The notes under the pieces were generated by a model that did not search any database, had not been told where the DNA came from, and was given only the letters and a program-made list of their open reading frames with translations. From assembly GCA_032207245.1 (NCBI GenBank), contig CM063502.1, forward strand, positions 74,316,509-74,380,508: DNA of 64,000 nt. The letters run 5' to 3'. Origin of the DNA: Pardosa pseudoannulata. Its lineage: Eukaryota; Arthropoda; Arachnida; Araneae; Lycosidae. Position 1 is the stretch's first letter. Each line of letters begins with the position of its first letter. The position numbers and the translations under genes were made by a program. Positions 37,141 to 50,008 of the stretch are shown piece by piece.

Positions 37141-40100
37141 GGCCCATTGAAAAGTTTGTGTCATTAACAATAAGATTTGAATTGGAATTTCCTCGACATC
37201 AAGTTAAATTAGTATTTTCTAAGAAAAGAGAAAATCGTTTTATTCTTATTCGCCTTTTCTAAGAGATAATAAATCATGTCTTATGTTATTTATCTCGCTT
37301 CTAATCACAATGCAGAAAAATATGCTGTTTTTTGCTAGAGAGTATTCATGATGGTAATAGTTACATTTAACTTCCCTGCATTTGTCTTAATTGCTGTATA
37401 ATAAGAATGGGCATTTGTTTGGGGGCTACAGCCAATATTTTGTAACCCGATAATTAATTAGTAAAAAATTTACTACTTACTTAGGTTAAGACATGAACCT
37501 TAAGGTTGTCTGCTGTATTGAGCACTTTCGGTAATTACTACTTAAAGGCAATTCAGCTATGAAAATCCTTACCAACAATAAGATTGGATCTCATGTATCC
37601 TGGATAACAAACCCAGCACCCCTATCTATTCAAACATAACTGATCTTATTTCATCTGACTTAAATCTTTAACATTATGCGTTAAAACTGCGACTGTATTA
37701 AATCAAATTACATAAGTTTATAGAAAACGTTTAAAATATATTTACATGTTTTTAAGTACTCAATATTTATTACGTTAGCTCTAAAAGAAATAATACAGAA
37801 TAGAATTATTTAAATATCTCCCTATAATGAAATTTTGTTGTATAACTTTAGATTAATTGAAATATATTCTTATAAGAAATCTAATTGGTTTAATAACCTC
37901 CTCTAAATTCTGAGTAAATATATTTCAATTTCCTTCCTGAAAATAAAGTAAAATCTTATTGTCAAAATAGTTTTATGCTAGACCTTAGTTACATCTATTA
38001 TTATATCACTCATAAATAGAATTTAATAGGAATTTCAACAGATATTTTTCCTACTAAAAATAATATCAGTGCTAGAATTTCGTATTTCAAGCAGCTTTTG
38101 ATTATTAAATTTTTTCTTGCTGATATATATTATCACGTCCAGGTAAAAAATTCAAATAAAGGAGATGGATCATAAATATTATCTTTATTAAATACCTGGT
38201 TCGCTTGGTGACTGTAACAGTAGCGAATGCCATCTATTATTTTAAAGTATTAAGGCTTAAAATAAAATGTTGTAACTTATAACTTTATATGGGAACAAAA
38301 AGAAAAGAAACTAGGCGTAATGTGATATCTACAAGAGAAGGCTTAAAACATTTGAGTTTTTTATAATCTCAGATGGCTATGACTTTTTGCAGTAACATTG
38401 CAGGACAAAAAATATAGTTAAGCATACTATTTATTCTAATTTAGATATAACAGTTGTCTCCGAGTGAAGTATTGTGAAAAAATTTACAGCTAAATGAAAA
38501 TTTTTTTCTTTTATTAGGTAATGTACTCTTTTTTATAAGGTAAGTTTCACATATATTTTACATCATTTAACGAGTATTTAACTCTAAATTGAAAATTAAT
38601 ACTAATTTACCTGTTCCCCTGCATTTTTTAGTGTTATTAGAATTAACCGTTAAAAAAATTCGTCATTGGTATTCATATATACCTTGACGATGACCAAATT
38701 ATTTTGAAAATCTAACTTATTCGTATTGCTTGATTCGTGTCCAAATTATTGTAATTAAAAAACCCAAATTTAAACAAGTTAATTATTTCTTATAAAGCAA
38801 TGAATAATTATAAAACATATTACCAATGAAACAATTAGTTCTTGAGATAAATTTGATTTGCTTGCCCACGTGCTTTACGCCCATAAGGATTCAATAATCC
38901 AACCATTTTTATTTCATCTTTCTATATCACTTCTCTACATTCATGGTTATTAACACACAATAAAACTGGCTCTTTACATATCAGTCTCCCCCTTCGGGCT
39001 AAATAATCAACAATAAAAAGAGGATAGGGAGAATTTCAATTATTTTAGGTCGCCCAAAACAGCTTTAAGATACAATATATGAGGTTTCCAACTGGCGACC
39101 CGCAAGCCGTATGTAGTCAATTTCGGTGGCTGTAAAAGCTTTCTGGGGAAAAAATGTTTCACAGCTTCGAAGTTTTTCATTGATGAAATTAGTAAAAATC
39201 AGTATAGAACTCGACTTGCAAATTCATCTTTTCTTTATCTTCTGAGATTAGTATTTACAGAGCTGGTGGTTTCCCTTGTTCAATGGTTGATATAATTCAC
39301 CATCAACAATACTCCCTCCAAACTATTCTTTTTTAAATTTAATCTTGATTATATTATTAATTTTAGTTCATCTTTCTGTGATATTTGTTTCTTCTTGCCA
39401 TTTGTCAAAATTATTTTAACTAAAGTGTCAATAATCAGTGATCGTCCTCAAAATTCAATTGTTTGGAGTATAATGTATTTTGGCTCATTTTAATTCAATT
39501 TTTATGCAATAGTAAAATAGTTATACAAGTGGTTTAATTTATTTAACCTTTAAAAAATCCTTTTCTACTTTGATTTCTTAATTTAATATGTTCATTCTTA
39601 CATTAAAAATTTACAAATAGTCATGAGCCCCATATATATATTTTATCATACTAGGGAATCCAACTTCTTTAAGCACCTTAAATGACTAAACCTTTATTTC
39701 TAATTAAATTATGCATATTATTTCATACTCGTACATCTGTCCTACTTGAAGAGCTTTAAAAATTGCCTAGTTATGAAAGTGTGAACCGAAATCATGGATA
39801 AAGTTTTCAATGTGGCTTTAGTCTTTACTGGTTGGGAATCCTTGCAATATAAAGCTCTTTTAGACTCTAAAAAACATAATTTATTGTTGTAAGGCATTAG
39901 ACATTGTCTTTAAACACATGTAACTCAAGATAAATACAATAAAGCCATAAGAAAGAAATGTGAAAATGGCATCATTTAAAGGTCTGAGACGAGAAAAATA
40001 ACAGTTCATTTTTAAGATCCACCCATTTTTAATAAATTCCTCATCAGCTAGTAACCAAAGCAGTATTTAAAGCAATGCTCCACCATTATGCTATATCTAG

Positions 40101-41141
40101 AGTTAAGATTTTGATATGTGTAACGGAAATCACTGTTAACCTCATATATCAGATTTTAGCGAAATAAGCATCTTGAGTTACAACTCCTTGGTTTGTAGCG
40201 TGTCATCAGAATTTCTGTCGCCACCCATAAAACTGTTACCATCATTTTTCTTTTTGACAAGGCCAATTATACCCTTTTTAGATGATGAAAATCATGTTTC
40301 CACTGATTTGAAGCTATATTTGATTTTGTAGCAGCCGGGTGAATTCAAATCACATCTGGAACTATGCAGTGCTGTATAAAATTTGATTATACTTGAAAAT
40401 GAATTTGATTGCTCCAAACTGATCTAACAACTTTTGACAGTCTGAATATGTCTTAAAAGTATACCAACAAGTTTCTACAAAAAAACGATACACATATCAT
40501 ATTTTTTATGACTAAATCGACACGTGTCTTTAAATAAGATGCCCAGGCCTAGAAAAATTTCAATTCTCATTTCTTTTACTGAAACATAAATTGATACTAT
40601 CTGTTACCCTCCTTGTTTATGGATTTTTTAAGGTGCAGATTACCTTCAAAGTATTTTTAACTTACTATAACATACCTAAATTTCAGAAAAAACATCGTTA
40701 CTAATTGTCCAAAAGGAAGGAGACTATTTTACTAGCACAGCATTTATTTCATTCTAATTTTTTTCTTAATGAGATATAAGATTGAAAAAGTACTTGTTTT
40801 ATTCGATGTTTAAAGATTTTAATGTCTCATTTCCGAATTATATATGAAATTCAAAAAATTAAATCAATCATATCAGTGCTGTCCATCTATTACAAATAAA
40901 ATGCAAAATTCTTAAAACTGAATGCATTAAAAGTATTGAGATATTACAGAAAACCTTCCACAAAAATATTTACATAAGGATTTTCATATTCATATTCTCA
41001 GTTCAGAAGAATAATATTCAAATTATAACCATGTTTTTCTTTACTTTCTCGGAACATCGTCACTTATTGAGTTATAAGAAGAAGAAGGAAAAACAAGTAA
41101 TATTAGTTAGAAAAATACGAATTTTTTTCTGCTCCTTTCAG
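37141..41141. other. Intergenic or intronic DNA
   Basis: No supported gene. Around 39090-39120 a CTGGCGACCCGCAAGCCGTA segment resembles GC-rich subterminal sequence of hAT-type transposons, but no ends or transposase are visible. Otherwise AT-rich unique sequence. Confidence 0.35.
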
Positions 41142-41165
41142 AAGCAATCGTTTTTCTGTCCGGAG
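41142..41165 (+). CDS. Candidate 24 nt microexon
   Basis: A pyrimidine-rich acceptor (TTTTTTTCTGCTCCTTTCAG, 41122-41141) and a consensus donor (GAG|GTAAGA, 41166 on) enclose exactly 24 bases, eight codons, open in all three frames. Both splice signals are among the best in the window. Microexons divisible by three are typical of neuronal genes. No neighbouring plus-strand exon was identified, so the call rests on the splice sites alone and could be chance. Confidence 0.25.
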
Positions 41166-41477
41166 GTAAGATACCAATCTGAATCAATGAGCATGAACAA
41201 GTGACTGGCTGCCATCAATTACCGGAATTTCGGAGACAAATAATTTTCGCTCGTATTCATAGCAGATTTTCGAAACTATAATACTAATTTACGCTGTATA
41301 ACCAAAATCCCGAAGAATCTAAGCAAAAACGTTGCACAGTATCTGTGAAAAGAATAAAAGCAGACAGGTTCAGTAAGATTTTATAACATTTAATCAATTT
41401 TTTTTAATAAAAAAGCCTTTTTAAATGCACATTGTATGATTTTAATTACATTCTCTTATACATAACTCTTAAAAAGG

Positions 41478-41665
41478 GCAATTCATTTACACATACATAC
41501 ATAAGAAATTCATGTGCATCAAGTTGTATGCATATCAAGTATTAATTCATAATACTTCACATTTGAAAGAGGCAATTACATACAATTCATGTGTATGCAA
41601 GTGTATACAGTTGTAATGCAATACAGTGTGTATGCATTGTATACATGTGCGTGTGTATGTAGATA
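41478..41665. repeat. Degenerate CATA/TGTATGCA simple repeat
   Basis: Loose repeats of ACATACATACATA, TGTATGCA and GTATAC words with a GTGCGTGTGTATG end. An aged microsatellite-like region. Confidence 0.6.
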
Positions 41666-41786
41666 AATCCCACCCACATTTTTGTTTTTAGAACATCCGA
41701 TTTATTTTTATTTTTTGTTACATTTTTGCTCCAGTTTTTACGATTATTATATTTTGTTTAGTATGTCCACGTATATTAGCTTTATA

Positions 41787-41838
41787 TATATAATCGATTG
41801 CATCTAGACAATTTGTGTCCAGATGCAATTGATTTATA
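41787..41838. repeat. Imperfect 22 bp hairpin
   Basis: Left arm TAATCGATTGCATCTAGACA (41791-41810) and right arm TGTCCAGATGCAATTGATTTA (41816-41836) pair with about three mismatches around the 5-base loop ATTTG. It lies 150 bp upstream of a mariner fragment. It may be a fold-back element remnant. Confidence 0.75.
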
Positions 41839-41992
41839 TGCGAACTTGATAGGTAAGGCGACGTACTTTAAGGGTATAGTGCCTGGCACATCCTTTTTCT
41901 GCGGCGTGTGAAAGTATCATATTCTCTATTTCCCTAAACATTCTTTCTTTTAGTGCTTATATCACGACACTCAATAAAGAAAACTATCAAAC

Positions 41993-42170
41993 GTGATCAA
42001 GATTTGTCCTAAACTGAAAAATTCATCAACATCAATCATTCAATCAATATTGAATGATTCAGTTCTCAACTATTCTCAAGATTTCAAATGGTTGAATTTC
42101 TTTAAAAAGGGCCAGACAGAATTGGAGGATAGCCCTAATTATGGCCAGACACAAAAAGGAAGAAATATGC
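41993..42170 (+). pseudogene. Mariner transposase N-terminal fragment
   Basis: The frame beginning at GTG 41993 runs into a stretch (about 42050-42150) with NDSVLNYSQDFKWLNFFKKG followed by QTELEDSPNYGQ. This matches the second DNA-binding helix-turn-helix of mariner transposases (pattern SRTQVFEWFKRF.G...VEDDPR.GRP). The usual SGRP linker is lost and the homology stops there. No catalytic domain or inverted terminal repeats were found nearby. It is a different, older insertion from the one at 20275. Confidence 0.75.
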
Positions 42171-42256
42171 AAATCAAAATGGAAAACCATGTTTACTGTT
42201 TATTTAAAGAACAAATATCTGGTCCAGAACAAAATTTGCACCCCAACGGGGGATAG

Positions 42257-43092
42257 TAATCTTTATCGACTTCGTGGAAGTACAATGATTTATAATTTAT
42301 ACAGTAAATTATTTGTTACAATAATTTATAACACTAAAGAGTCAAAGTTAGTGACCACAAGAGTTTGACTCTTCATTGCATAAGAATCAAATAAGTACTT
42401 AAAGTTTATAAATTACATTTTCAACCTTTTCAATCATTTCATTTTGCCAACAAATGAACGACCCCTCTTTTTTGGTGCTACTTACAGGGAGAGACTGAAA
42501 TTCAATTCAATATAACAATGGTATATTTTTAATTTTCATAACATATAATTAAACTTTTTTAGTAAGTTTCTGTGTTGTATTGGCTACAAAATTATAAGAC
42601 AGAAATATGTATATATTTCGAAGATGGATAGTAAGAGAATATTTCCTCTACATACTCATATATAATCATCAATTCAGTTTTTAAAAACTTCATTTAAACT
42701 GTTATATCCCTCTTGGAAAACTACGTCTTTTCTGTAAAGTTTTTAAGCTATTGATGTAAATTTTAAGAATAATGGGGAAAAAACACGTAAAAATTTGTAA
42801 TGTATATATAATTTTTCTGCATTTTTTAAAGTATGAGCTATGTCTTAATAAAATCCTACAATCGATCCTAATATATTAATAATAAATGTAATTAAAAAAT
42901 TACAAATAATTTCCATCTATTTAATAGAATTATCAAAAAAATTGCTTCGTATGGGGGTTGTCCCTTAATTGCACGATTCCCCGAAACTTCACTGGAAAGT
43001 GTGAGTTTAAGAATGTTTGTTCTTTATATGGGCAAAGTTAGAGAGCAAACTAATAGGTATTTTTTTTACAAATTTAAACCAATGTCTGACTT
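42257..43092. other. Non-coding AT-rich DNA
   Basis: I see nothing beyond AT-rich unique sequence. Confidence 0.4.
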
Positions 43093-43344
43093 CTAAAGTG
43101 GCCATAATATTTTGGCTCCTCGGTATATAAGCTGCATCAGACTTTCCTGGTTTCCCTTACTATAGTATAAATATGAGCTCACTACCCAAACAAAACTTTC
43201 AGAAAGATAGCCATTAGACAAAATCGGATGCAGGAATAGATTTTTCATCTTCCCTGTGGTGTATCCCGGACAACGGCCAGCCTTAAGAATTCCCTCAGCG
43301 CTTGTTTCTCTCGGACATAAAGAAAATATCTCAGAGTTCAACAT
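43093..43344 (-). CDS. Unrecognised ORF, possible exon
   Basis: An 83-codon minus-strand frame of balanced codon composition, beginning MLNSEIFSLCPRETSAEG, with no recognisable domain. It is GC-richer than its flanks. No clear acceptor or donor delimits it, although GTAGTG within could act as a donor. It may be a repeat fragment. Confidence 0.2.
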   Translation of the reverse strand: MLNSEIFSLCPRETSAEGILKAGRCPGYTTGKMKNLFLHPILSNGYLSESFVWVVSSYLYYSKGNQESLMQLIYRGAKILWPL

Positions 43345-45726
43345 TGGAATATAAAGTTATATCAAACTGAAATAATGTATAATATTTTTAGCGTCAAAGA
43401 AGCATATTTGTATAAATTGTAATTATTATGTACATTTAATTGGAAAACCTTAAATCGTAAATCTTAATTTTCTCTTCGAAATTATTAAAAACATGTCTTT
43501 TGATCTTTTAAAAATAATCATTTTCAATAAAATCTAGATATAAAAATGTAACCTGGGTTTAAACTCTTTATGCTCTAGCCAATCTGATGTTTGTAAGTTT
43601 TCCTTCACAGATTTAATTCATTTAAATCCCATTTTTTCACTTTAATGCACCGTCACTGTGGCGAATCACCCAAAGATTAGCTTGAGTAATTTCTCTTCAT
43701 TCCTCTTGCCTCGTTGGCCACTCTAAAAACTTATGGAGACATTTATTTAGGGGGAAAGCATTCACTTATGGAAACTGCATTCATTAATATGTATAAGAAA
43801 CGAAGAAAACATCTCTCTTATATATATATGTTTTAGGTAATTTTCTTTTTCCAACAAAAACTGTTTTCAAATAACTGTGGCTTATCCGAATCAGGGACGT
43901 TTTAGAATGACTTTTCTTGTATTTTTTGCCTTTATGTAGAAAGTAACTGTAGAAGTTAATTTTCTAGATGTTTCTATTGTTCTTATGATTCTGCCTGAAG
44001 TTATAGGGTAAGTGACGTAGATAAGATGCAGTTTCTTTGAGACACAATTTCTCAATCACTAAACAGGAAATTGCTTGATTTTATTAAGGATTTCGTAAAC
44101 ATTAATTTCTCTGTATATATTAATACTGAATAAATGTATACGAATAATGACTCAGAAGAGATGTGGTTTTTTTTTTAATAAAAAAAGGCTTGCGGAATAC
44201 CTTTTCTGGAATTGCACGAAACCAATGAAAAAATGGAGCTATTAGTTGAAAGATAATTTAATTATACTGTGCCTCTTAATGTTTCAAGTATAAGGTATCT
44301 GGCGCAGAGAAATTGCAAGTTTATAAAAATTATCATGTAATTAAAAGTGCAATTATTTTACTTCATTGTTTTCATTACTGTTACAAAGTAAAACATAAAA
44401 TGAGAAGAAAATACATAATTTTCGTACAGAACTTTTATTTTTCAATATTATTGATTGAAAATTAGTTTAAAGATAACTGAGAGGGAGTAGAAAATACGAA
44501 AGTACGAAAAATAGCCAAGAACTTTTAAAATTTTACCTTTAAGATCTTATTAACCCATTGTAAATAAAAGGTTCTCTTTATTATGGGATACACGAAGCAT
44601 CACATCCCTGTAAGGATCTCCATAATTTCGAGCTTGTTGAGAAGAGAAGCTGTTCCGGAACAAAGAATCCCTTTCTAGGCAGTCCACAAACCGGAAGACT
44701 TCGACTGTAGTGGAGTATCATGATCATCCTTAGAGTGTGCTTCAGATGTCTTTAGAGGGATTTCACAATGCCGATGAACCGGGTATCCCTATGCTCTGGT
44801 TCCCAGCTCTGGCTATAGCTATTACATTATCTACGATAGCGATGTATTAAATACAGTGGGAAATCATAGCTCTCATAGAAACTTTATGAATGTTAGAAAT
44901 AAACTTTTAATTACTGGGCAATTTTTGGACAATGCCTTTTCATTTTTTGTATTTAAAGTTTTTCTGTGAGCATTGTAATTCATTTATATTTTAAAATTCA
45001 ATTTCCGATACATTAAGTATATTTAGCCAAGTAAACTCTGCTTGAACAGTCCTTTTAACTATTTTTTTAATTTTAAAGACTTTAAAGTGCTTATAACTTT
45101 TTCAAATATTGATAATTTTACTCCAACATTTGTGAAATTTATTTAAGTCTTCTACGGAAGACTGTGATTGGGTTTTCAGTTACCTCTTATGTTATACATC
45201 AGAAAAATATTTTACTGTTATTTACTTGGAAAAGCAGCGAAGCTTTAAAAATGTGTTTACAAAAATAAACTAAGGAATTTATTATAAATTCCAAGCCCTA
45301 TTGTTTTCATGCACTATAAAAAACTTGCATAAAAAATGTAACACTTTTATCTTAATGCACATTTATCTTAATTTAAATGCAATGAAAACTTTAATACTTT
45401 TCATGCAAGAGATTCGATGACAAACAAGCAATGAAAAAGCAATTTAATTTTTTAAAGGTACCTATGCATAAAAAATATACATAAATAATTTTTGAGCTAC
45501 TAAAAATACTTAAGTTTTTGTATACATGTAAGCAAATGTTAGAACGAAAGTTTAAACCAGTAAAAAAATTAGTACTTTCACCATTTTTGAGGTACTATAT
45601 ACTCTGAAAAACAAAAAGGACCATCAAAATGACAGAATTTAAATAAAAATAAAGAATGTTTTTGCCTCAAAATTCCAATTTGAAGTTCATTTTCAAAATC
45701 AAGTATTTTTTCAATCTAATTACTAT
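43345..45726. other. Intergenic or intronic DNA
   Basis: A GC-richer patch at 44580-44830 has a minus-strand frame of about 45 codons (including VDCLERDSLFRNSF) after an ACTACAG site that lacks a pyrimidine tract. I could not decide whether it is an exon or a repeat. The rest is AT-rich unique DNA. Confidence 0.3.
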
Positions 45727-45732
45727 TTTATT
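45727..45732 (-). terminator. Poly(A) signal AATAAA
   Basis: AATAAA on the minus strand, 82 bases beyond the stop of the candidate terminal exon at 45814-45902. In DNA this AT-rich the hexamer is common, so its value depends on the exon being real. Confidence 0.3.
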
Positions 45733-45813
45733 AAATCAAAACTTTTTTTTTACATTTCTCGTCCAAAGAATATTTAAATATTTCAGAATAGTCAAACTTT
45801 TTCCCAAATTTCT

Positions 45814-45902
45814 TCAAATTTCTTGACACTGTTTAGTAAAAGAAATGACATCAATCTGAGCTTCTTTTCTTAAACGGTTTATTTGTTTAGCTACAAGTGT
45901 GT
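45814..45902 (-). CDS. Candidate terminal exon, coiled-coil-like peptide
   Basis: The strongest minus-strand acceptor in the window (TTCTCGTTTCGTTCCTTTCAG) opens a frame of 28 codons plus TGA, starting in phase 1. The peptide begins TLVAKQINRLRKEAQID and has a Cys near its end. The LR.EA.ID...C spacing loosely recalls the N-terminal helix of G-protein gamma subunits. The rest of that domain is absent and no donor is evident, so I do not assign it. A poly(A) signal follows. Confidence 0.35.
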
Positions 45903-46279
45903 CTGAAAGGAACGAAACGAGAAAAAAAAATGTTAAAACTCTGAAAAAAAATAAGTAAATATCACACAAATACTATTTAGCATAAGGGAAAGAACTTTTT
46001 AAATGTTTATAACAGAAACATTTTGAAAAATGGTTTTGATGACTCCCTTTATATATGAATATTTCCTATTTTAATAAAAAATTCTTTGAAAGGAGATTTT
46101 TGAGTCTGGTTTAGTTTATATATTAGCATTATTATACTATCATGTAGAATACAAGTAAAAAATGGATTATTTTAAAATAGATATTTAAATCAAGTATCCC
46201 AATGATGAAGTAAATTGGGAAAGAGCATGAAACGTAGAATAAATATTTTTATGAAAAGCAAATATGGTCCATGATCCTA

Positions 46280-47080
46280 TAACGCAATGTTTTTATAGCA
46301 CGATTTCCATATGACTCGGAGATTAATTTATCTTATAACGCGTTTCTCATATATAGTCTGTGATAAATAAAGATATGCAGGGTTAATTTAACAAAATTTT
46401 ACTTCCACGAAACATGAACATTTACACACAAAACAGAAATATGAGCATAATGGGACGGGAATTTTACAGTACACAACCATACCGGTCGACAGCAAGTCTC
46501 GAACTCAGTTCTTTCTTGTATACCCTATAGAGGGCGCTGTAACCTACGTCACAGTCTAGACTTATAATGTATTTATAATGTATTTTCCTTATAATGTATT
46601 TTTCATACAAGAACTTTCGAAGAACTCAAAAAATTATGTATTCCCAATTAAAGTTCATCCGAGAATTTCTTTAGAAATGAGCAAGCAATGAAACATTGCT
46701 CTTTTTTATCTATATAATAAAATGATCAAATTTTTCATCTCTGTTTTACACCAATCTTAAAATTACTGAATGTATCAAGATGCAGAGGTTTATAATATCT
46801 TCTTAGTAATAGGTCTAATTTTATACATGTTATTTATTTTTAAAATTTAGTGTAACAGGCTGGGAATTTGCTTAGCTTTTATTAATTAAAAGCATCTTAA
46901 CGGGATTTCTATATAATACCGTATAAATTAATTTGATTTAATCTTTTTTCAATGTTTCTCATCGCGCAGTTTCCATAGAATGATTTTTTTAAATTTGAAT
47001 AAATTTTAAGTTCCATGTAGCACGGTTTCCATATATCGTGTATTCCATATATCGCGAATTAATCGCGTTTAGAAAACATA
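46280..47080. mobile_element. Possible pogo/Tigger-like remnant
   Basis: Words of the type AGCACG.TTTCCATAT and TATCGCG occur near both ends (46299 and 47018, plus ATCGCGCAGTTTCCATAGA at 46963). They resemble termini of pogo-like elements. They lie in direct rather than inverted orientation and no transposase is visible, so this is a weak call. Confidence 0.2.
46438..46560 (-). mobile_element. tRNA-like SINE, minus strand
   Basis: On the minus strand an A-box-like GTAGGTTACAGCGCC (46534-46548) is followed at tRNA spacing by the B-box-like CTGAGTTCGAGAC (46496-46508). The GC content is well above background. No cloverleaf pairing is evident, so it is not a working tRNA gene. Confidence 0.45.
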
Positions 47081-47092
47081 ACAGTGGATGAT

Positions 47093-47094
47093 TT

Positions 47095-47125
<31 letters not shown>

Positions 47126-47127
47126 TT
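47093..47127. repeat. (ATTT)n microsatellite
   Basis: About eight ATTT units. Confidence 0.95.
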
Positions 47128-47325
47128 GTAATCCCATTTGCCTATAATACAAACAATAAAAAAGTACATGAAAACTTAAATATGGGGAAGTTTAAATTAT
47201 ATAACATGAAAATCCTTTTTTAACTGTCCGTTTAGCTTCCCTTTTCTAAATTTTTCTTACTTAATCCTTTTTTCTCTAATGTGTCCAATAGCTCGTATTA
47301 CAGTAGGGAGAAAAAAATCATTTTC

Positions 47326-47720
47326 ACGGTTGATATATGTCAAATTATTGTCAATGATGAACAATACCATTACCCACAAAATCATTCGAGTCGAGACGTA
47401 CTTTTTTATGGCGGGAAGAAGTATCTTGTTCAAAGTACTTAAAGCGTAAGCAATCCGACAATAACACTTCTTTCGATCCCAAAATGAAGATTTCTCTTCG
47501 ACTCCTCTTTTTCCTGCAGTGTCTAATCAAAAGCCGTGATCAGAGTGGCGAAGGAAAAAAAAGAGTAGAGTAGAGTATCCTCGATCGGTCATCTATTGTC
47601 AGGATATGGCAAGACGAATGACTTGCCACATTCAAGGCAGCTTTTCAAGTCTGCTTCGTTTGTAAGCCAAAAACACATACATGAAATAGATATTTTTGAA
47701 TTTCGTCATTGGAGCATCTA
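47326..47720 (+). repeat. Dispersed repeat family B, copy 1
   Basis: A 395 bp segment matching 48891-49275 along its whole length in the same orientation. The best conserved block is GTATCCTCGATCGGTCA followed by CTATTGTCAGGATATGGCAA. On the minus strand both copies could encode a short ECGKSFVLPY-like string resembling half a C2H2 zinc finger, but the zinc-ligand histidines are missing and stops intervene. No terminal inverted repeats were found. Class unknown. Confidence 0.85.
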
Positions 47721-47822
47721 TTTTTTATTACCATTGAATCTTTTTTTCGGGTATTTTATTCTTCTGAAAAGATATAGAAAGAATTACGGATATATAACCT
47801 TTTTAGCAATACTTTAAAAAAA

Positions 47823-47998
<176 letters not shown>

Positions 47999-48000
47999 TT

Positions 48001-48890
48001 ACTAACCTATGAAAATTATTTGTACAGCTAGCAAATGATATTTTTATAATCTATATTTCTCTCAAATGCAATAATTCTCTATATAATTGTAGCTTAAATT
48101 ATCTCTCCTCTATCCTCCAATTTTTGAAGCGATTGGACCTGGAATGGATAGAGACATCCATATTGGATTCTTGATGAGTTAGGGATAGCAAAATTCAAAG
48201 CGACTAAAGTTTATCTTCTCCTAAGCTATCGATTCAATTCTAAAATAAATTGGTATAAATGCGCTTCATATCACAGCGAAAAATACTGTCGTCTTTAAAA
48301 CGTTCGAAATCCACTCCTTCCCCCATTTTCGAGCGTTTAATGCCATTATTTCAATCCCTATTTTCCCCGGTTAAGAGCAGGTGATTAAATTTATCAATTT
48401 ATCACATAATAAATAGGTAAAAATAACATTTTTTCTAGCATTATGACATCATTCCTTTAACCATCTCATTTAATCATTTCTTATTTTAAATTATTTAAAT
48501 ATCGCCTGCATTATTTTCATACGTTTTATCACTGAACTTAGATATTACGTAAATAATTTTCTTTTATATTTGGCTTAAATAATAGATCAGGTACATATGG
48601 GATAATTTTAAATTTAATCATCGATTATTTTTTGTTTCAAGATAATTCTCAGCTAAAAAGCAAGCCATTGCATTCTTTTCGTCATAGGGTACTTTACAAT
48701 TCTGGAAAATTATAAATTTTAGTAATCCCGTCATATGACGGGCTATATGCTAGTGAGTAACAATAGCTAAAATCTACCAATAAACTAGTTTTAACTGACA
48801 TTTTTTTATTTTGCCTTTTCTTTATTCGTCTTTATTTTAATTCATTTTTAATAATTTCAGCTGATCAAGTAGAAAACAAATATTATATTA
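48001..48890. other. Non-coding DNA
   Basis: No gene. It contains a perfect 16 nt palindrome, CCCGTCATATGACGGG (48727-48742). Confidence 0.45.
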
Positions 48891-49275
48891 ACGTTTGATA
48901 TGTGCAAAATTATTGTAAATGATGAACACTTTTATTACTCACAAAATCATTCGAGAATAACAATTTCATGGAGAAAAATGAACCTTGTTCATAGTATTTA
49001 AAGCGTAAGTTGTGCGAGAATAACGCCTATTTCCATCACAGTATGAAAACTTCTCTTTTAAACCTCCTTTACTTGCAGTTTCTAATCAAAAGCAGTGATC
49101 AGAGTAGGGAAGAAAAATAGAGTTGAGTATCCTCGATCGGTCACCTATTGTCAGGATATGGCAAGACGAATGACTTCCCACGTTCAAGGTAGCTTTACAA
49201 GTTTGTTTTGTTTGTGGGCCGAAAGCATAATCATGATACAGATAATTTAGAATTTTATGATTGGAATTTATGTAT
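48891..49275 (+). repeat. Dispersed repeat family B, copy 2
   Basis: The partner of 47326-47720, starting ACGTTTGATATGTGCAAA. It is somewhat shorter, with small gaps and substitutions throughout. The 107-codon minus-strand frame across it is not shared by copy 1 and is not a gene. Confidence 0.85.
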
Positions 49276-49951
49276 ATTATAAGGATTGAAAATATCGTTA
49301 GGTTAATTATTCTAATAAAAAAGTAATATTTTTTGCTTTTAAGAAAATAAAAAGAAACTTTCTTCAAAAGTAATTCCTTGGACTTATACATATATATGTA
49401 ATATATCATAATTATTTCACTTTAATATTCCTTAAAAACCTCCTCTCTCTCATTCTGATTAATTAAAATCTATTTTCCCACCCTCAAAATGGCTTAATCA
49501 AAGGAATGTCCTCGACTTAAAATTCTTCCAATACATTTCCCAAAGCTTTCTGTCCAATAGATGTAAATTTTCTGTTCATTCAATACGTTTTCCAGTTATC
49601 GGTGGGAAATGTCTTAGCTTTTCTCCTGACCTAACAGTTGAATTCGCTGACTAAGTTTCTTGTCCCTTTGGAAAATTATATTTGTCTTCGCTCTTGGGAC
49701 ACCTCTGTTAGAACAAAGTGTTTTTCGTGTCATTCTCTTGTCTGTCGTTGACTAATAAAGATCTCATTTTTAGCAGGTAATGAATAAAGTTTAAGTTTCG
49801 CTACGAAATGTGCCTGTTCTTTTTACGAAAATGGCTCTACTACAGTTTACTTAAATAGTTTAGCTTAGGCTTCTCCTTGTCCAGCAGTAAAAATAATAAT
49901 TATAATTTGAAATGTATCCAGCAGTTGTATAATTCCTGGATTACACACACA
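49276..49951. other. Non-coding DNA
   Basis: Slightly richer composition at about 49480-49780, no supported gene. Confidence 0.4.
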
Positions 49952-50008
49952 TTTATATATATATATAATATATATATTATTTATATATATATATATATAT
50001 TCTATATA
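49952..50008. repeat. Short interrupted (TA)n tract
   Basis: About 55 bp of TA broken by TT slips and a TATTCTATA interruption. Confidence 0.9.

Noticed and set aside
47600..47645. Zinc-finger-like ECGKSFVLPY on the minus strand of repeat family B
   Set aside because: No histidine ligands, an in-frame stop follows, and copy 2 has lost a cysteine.
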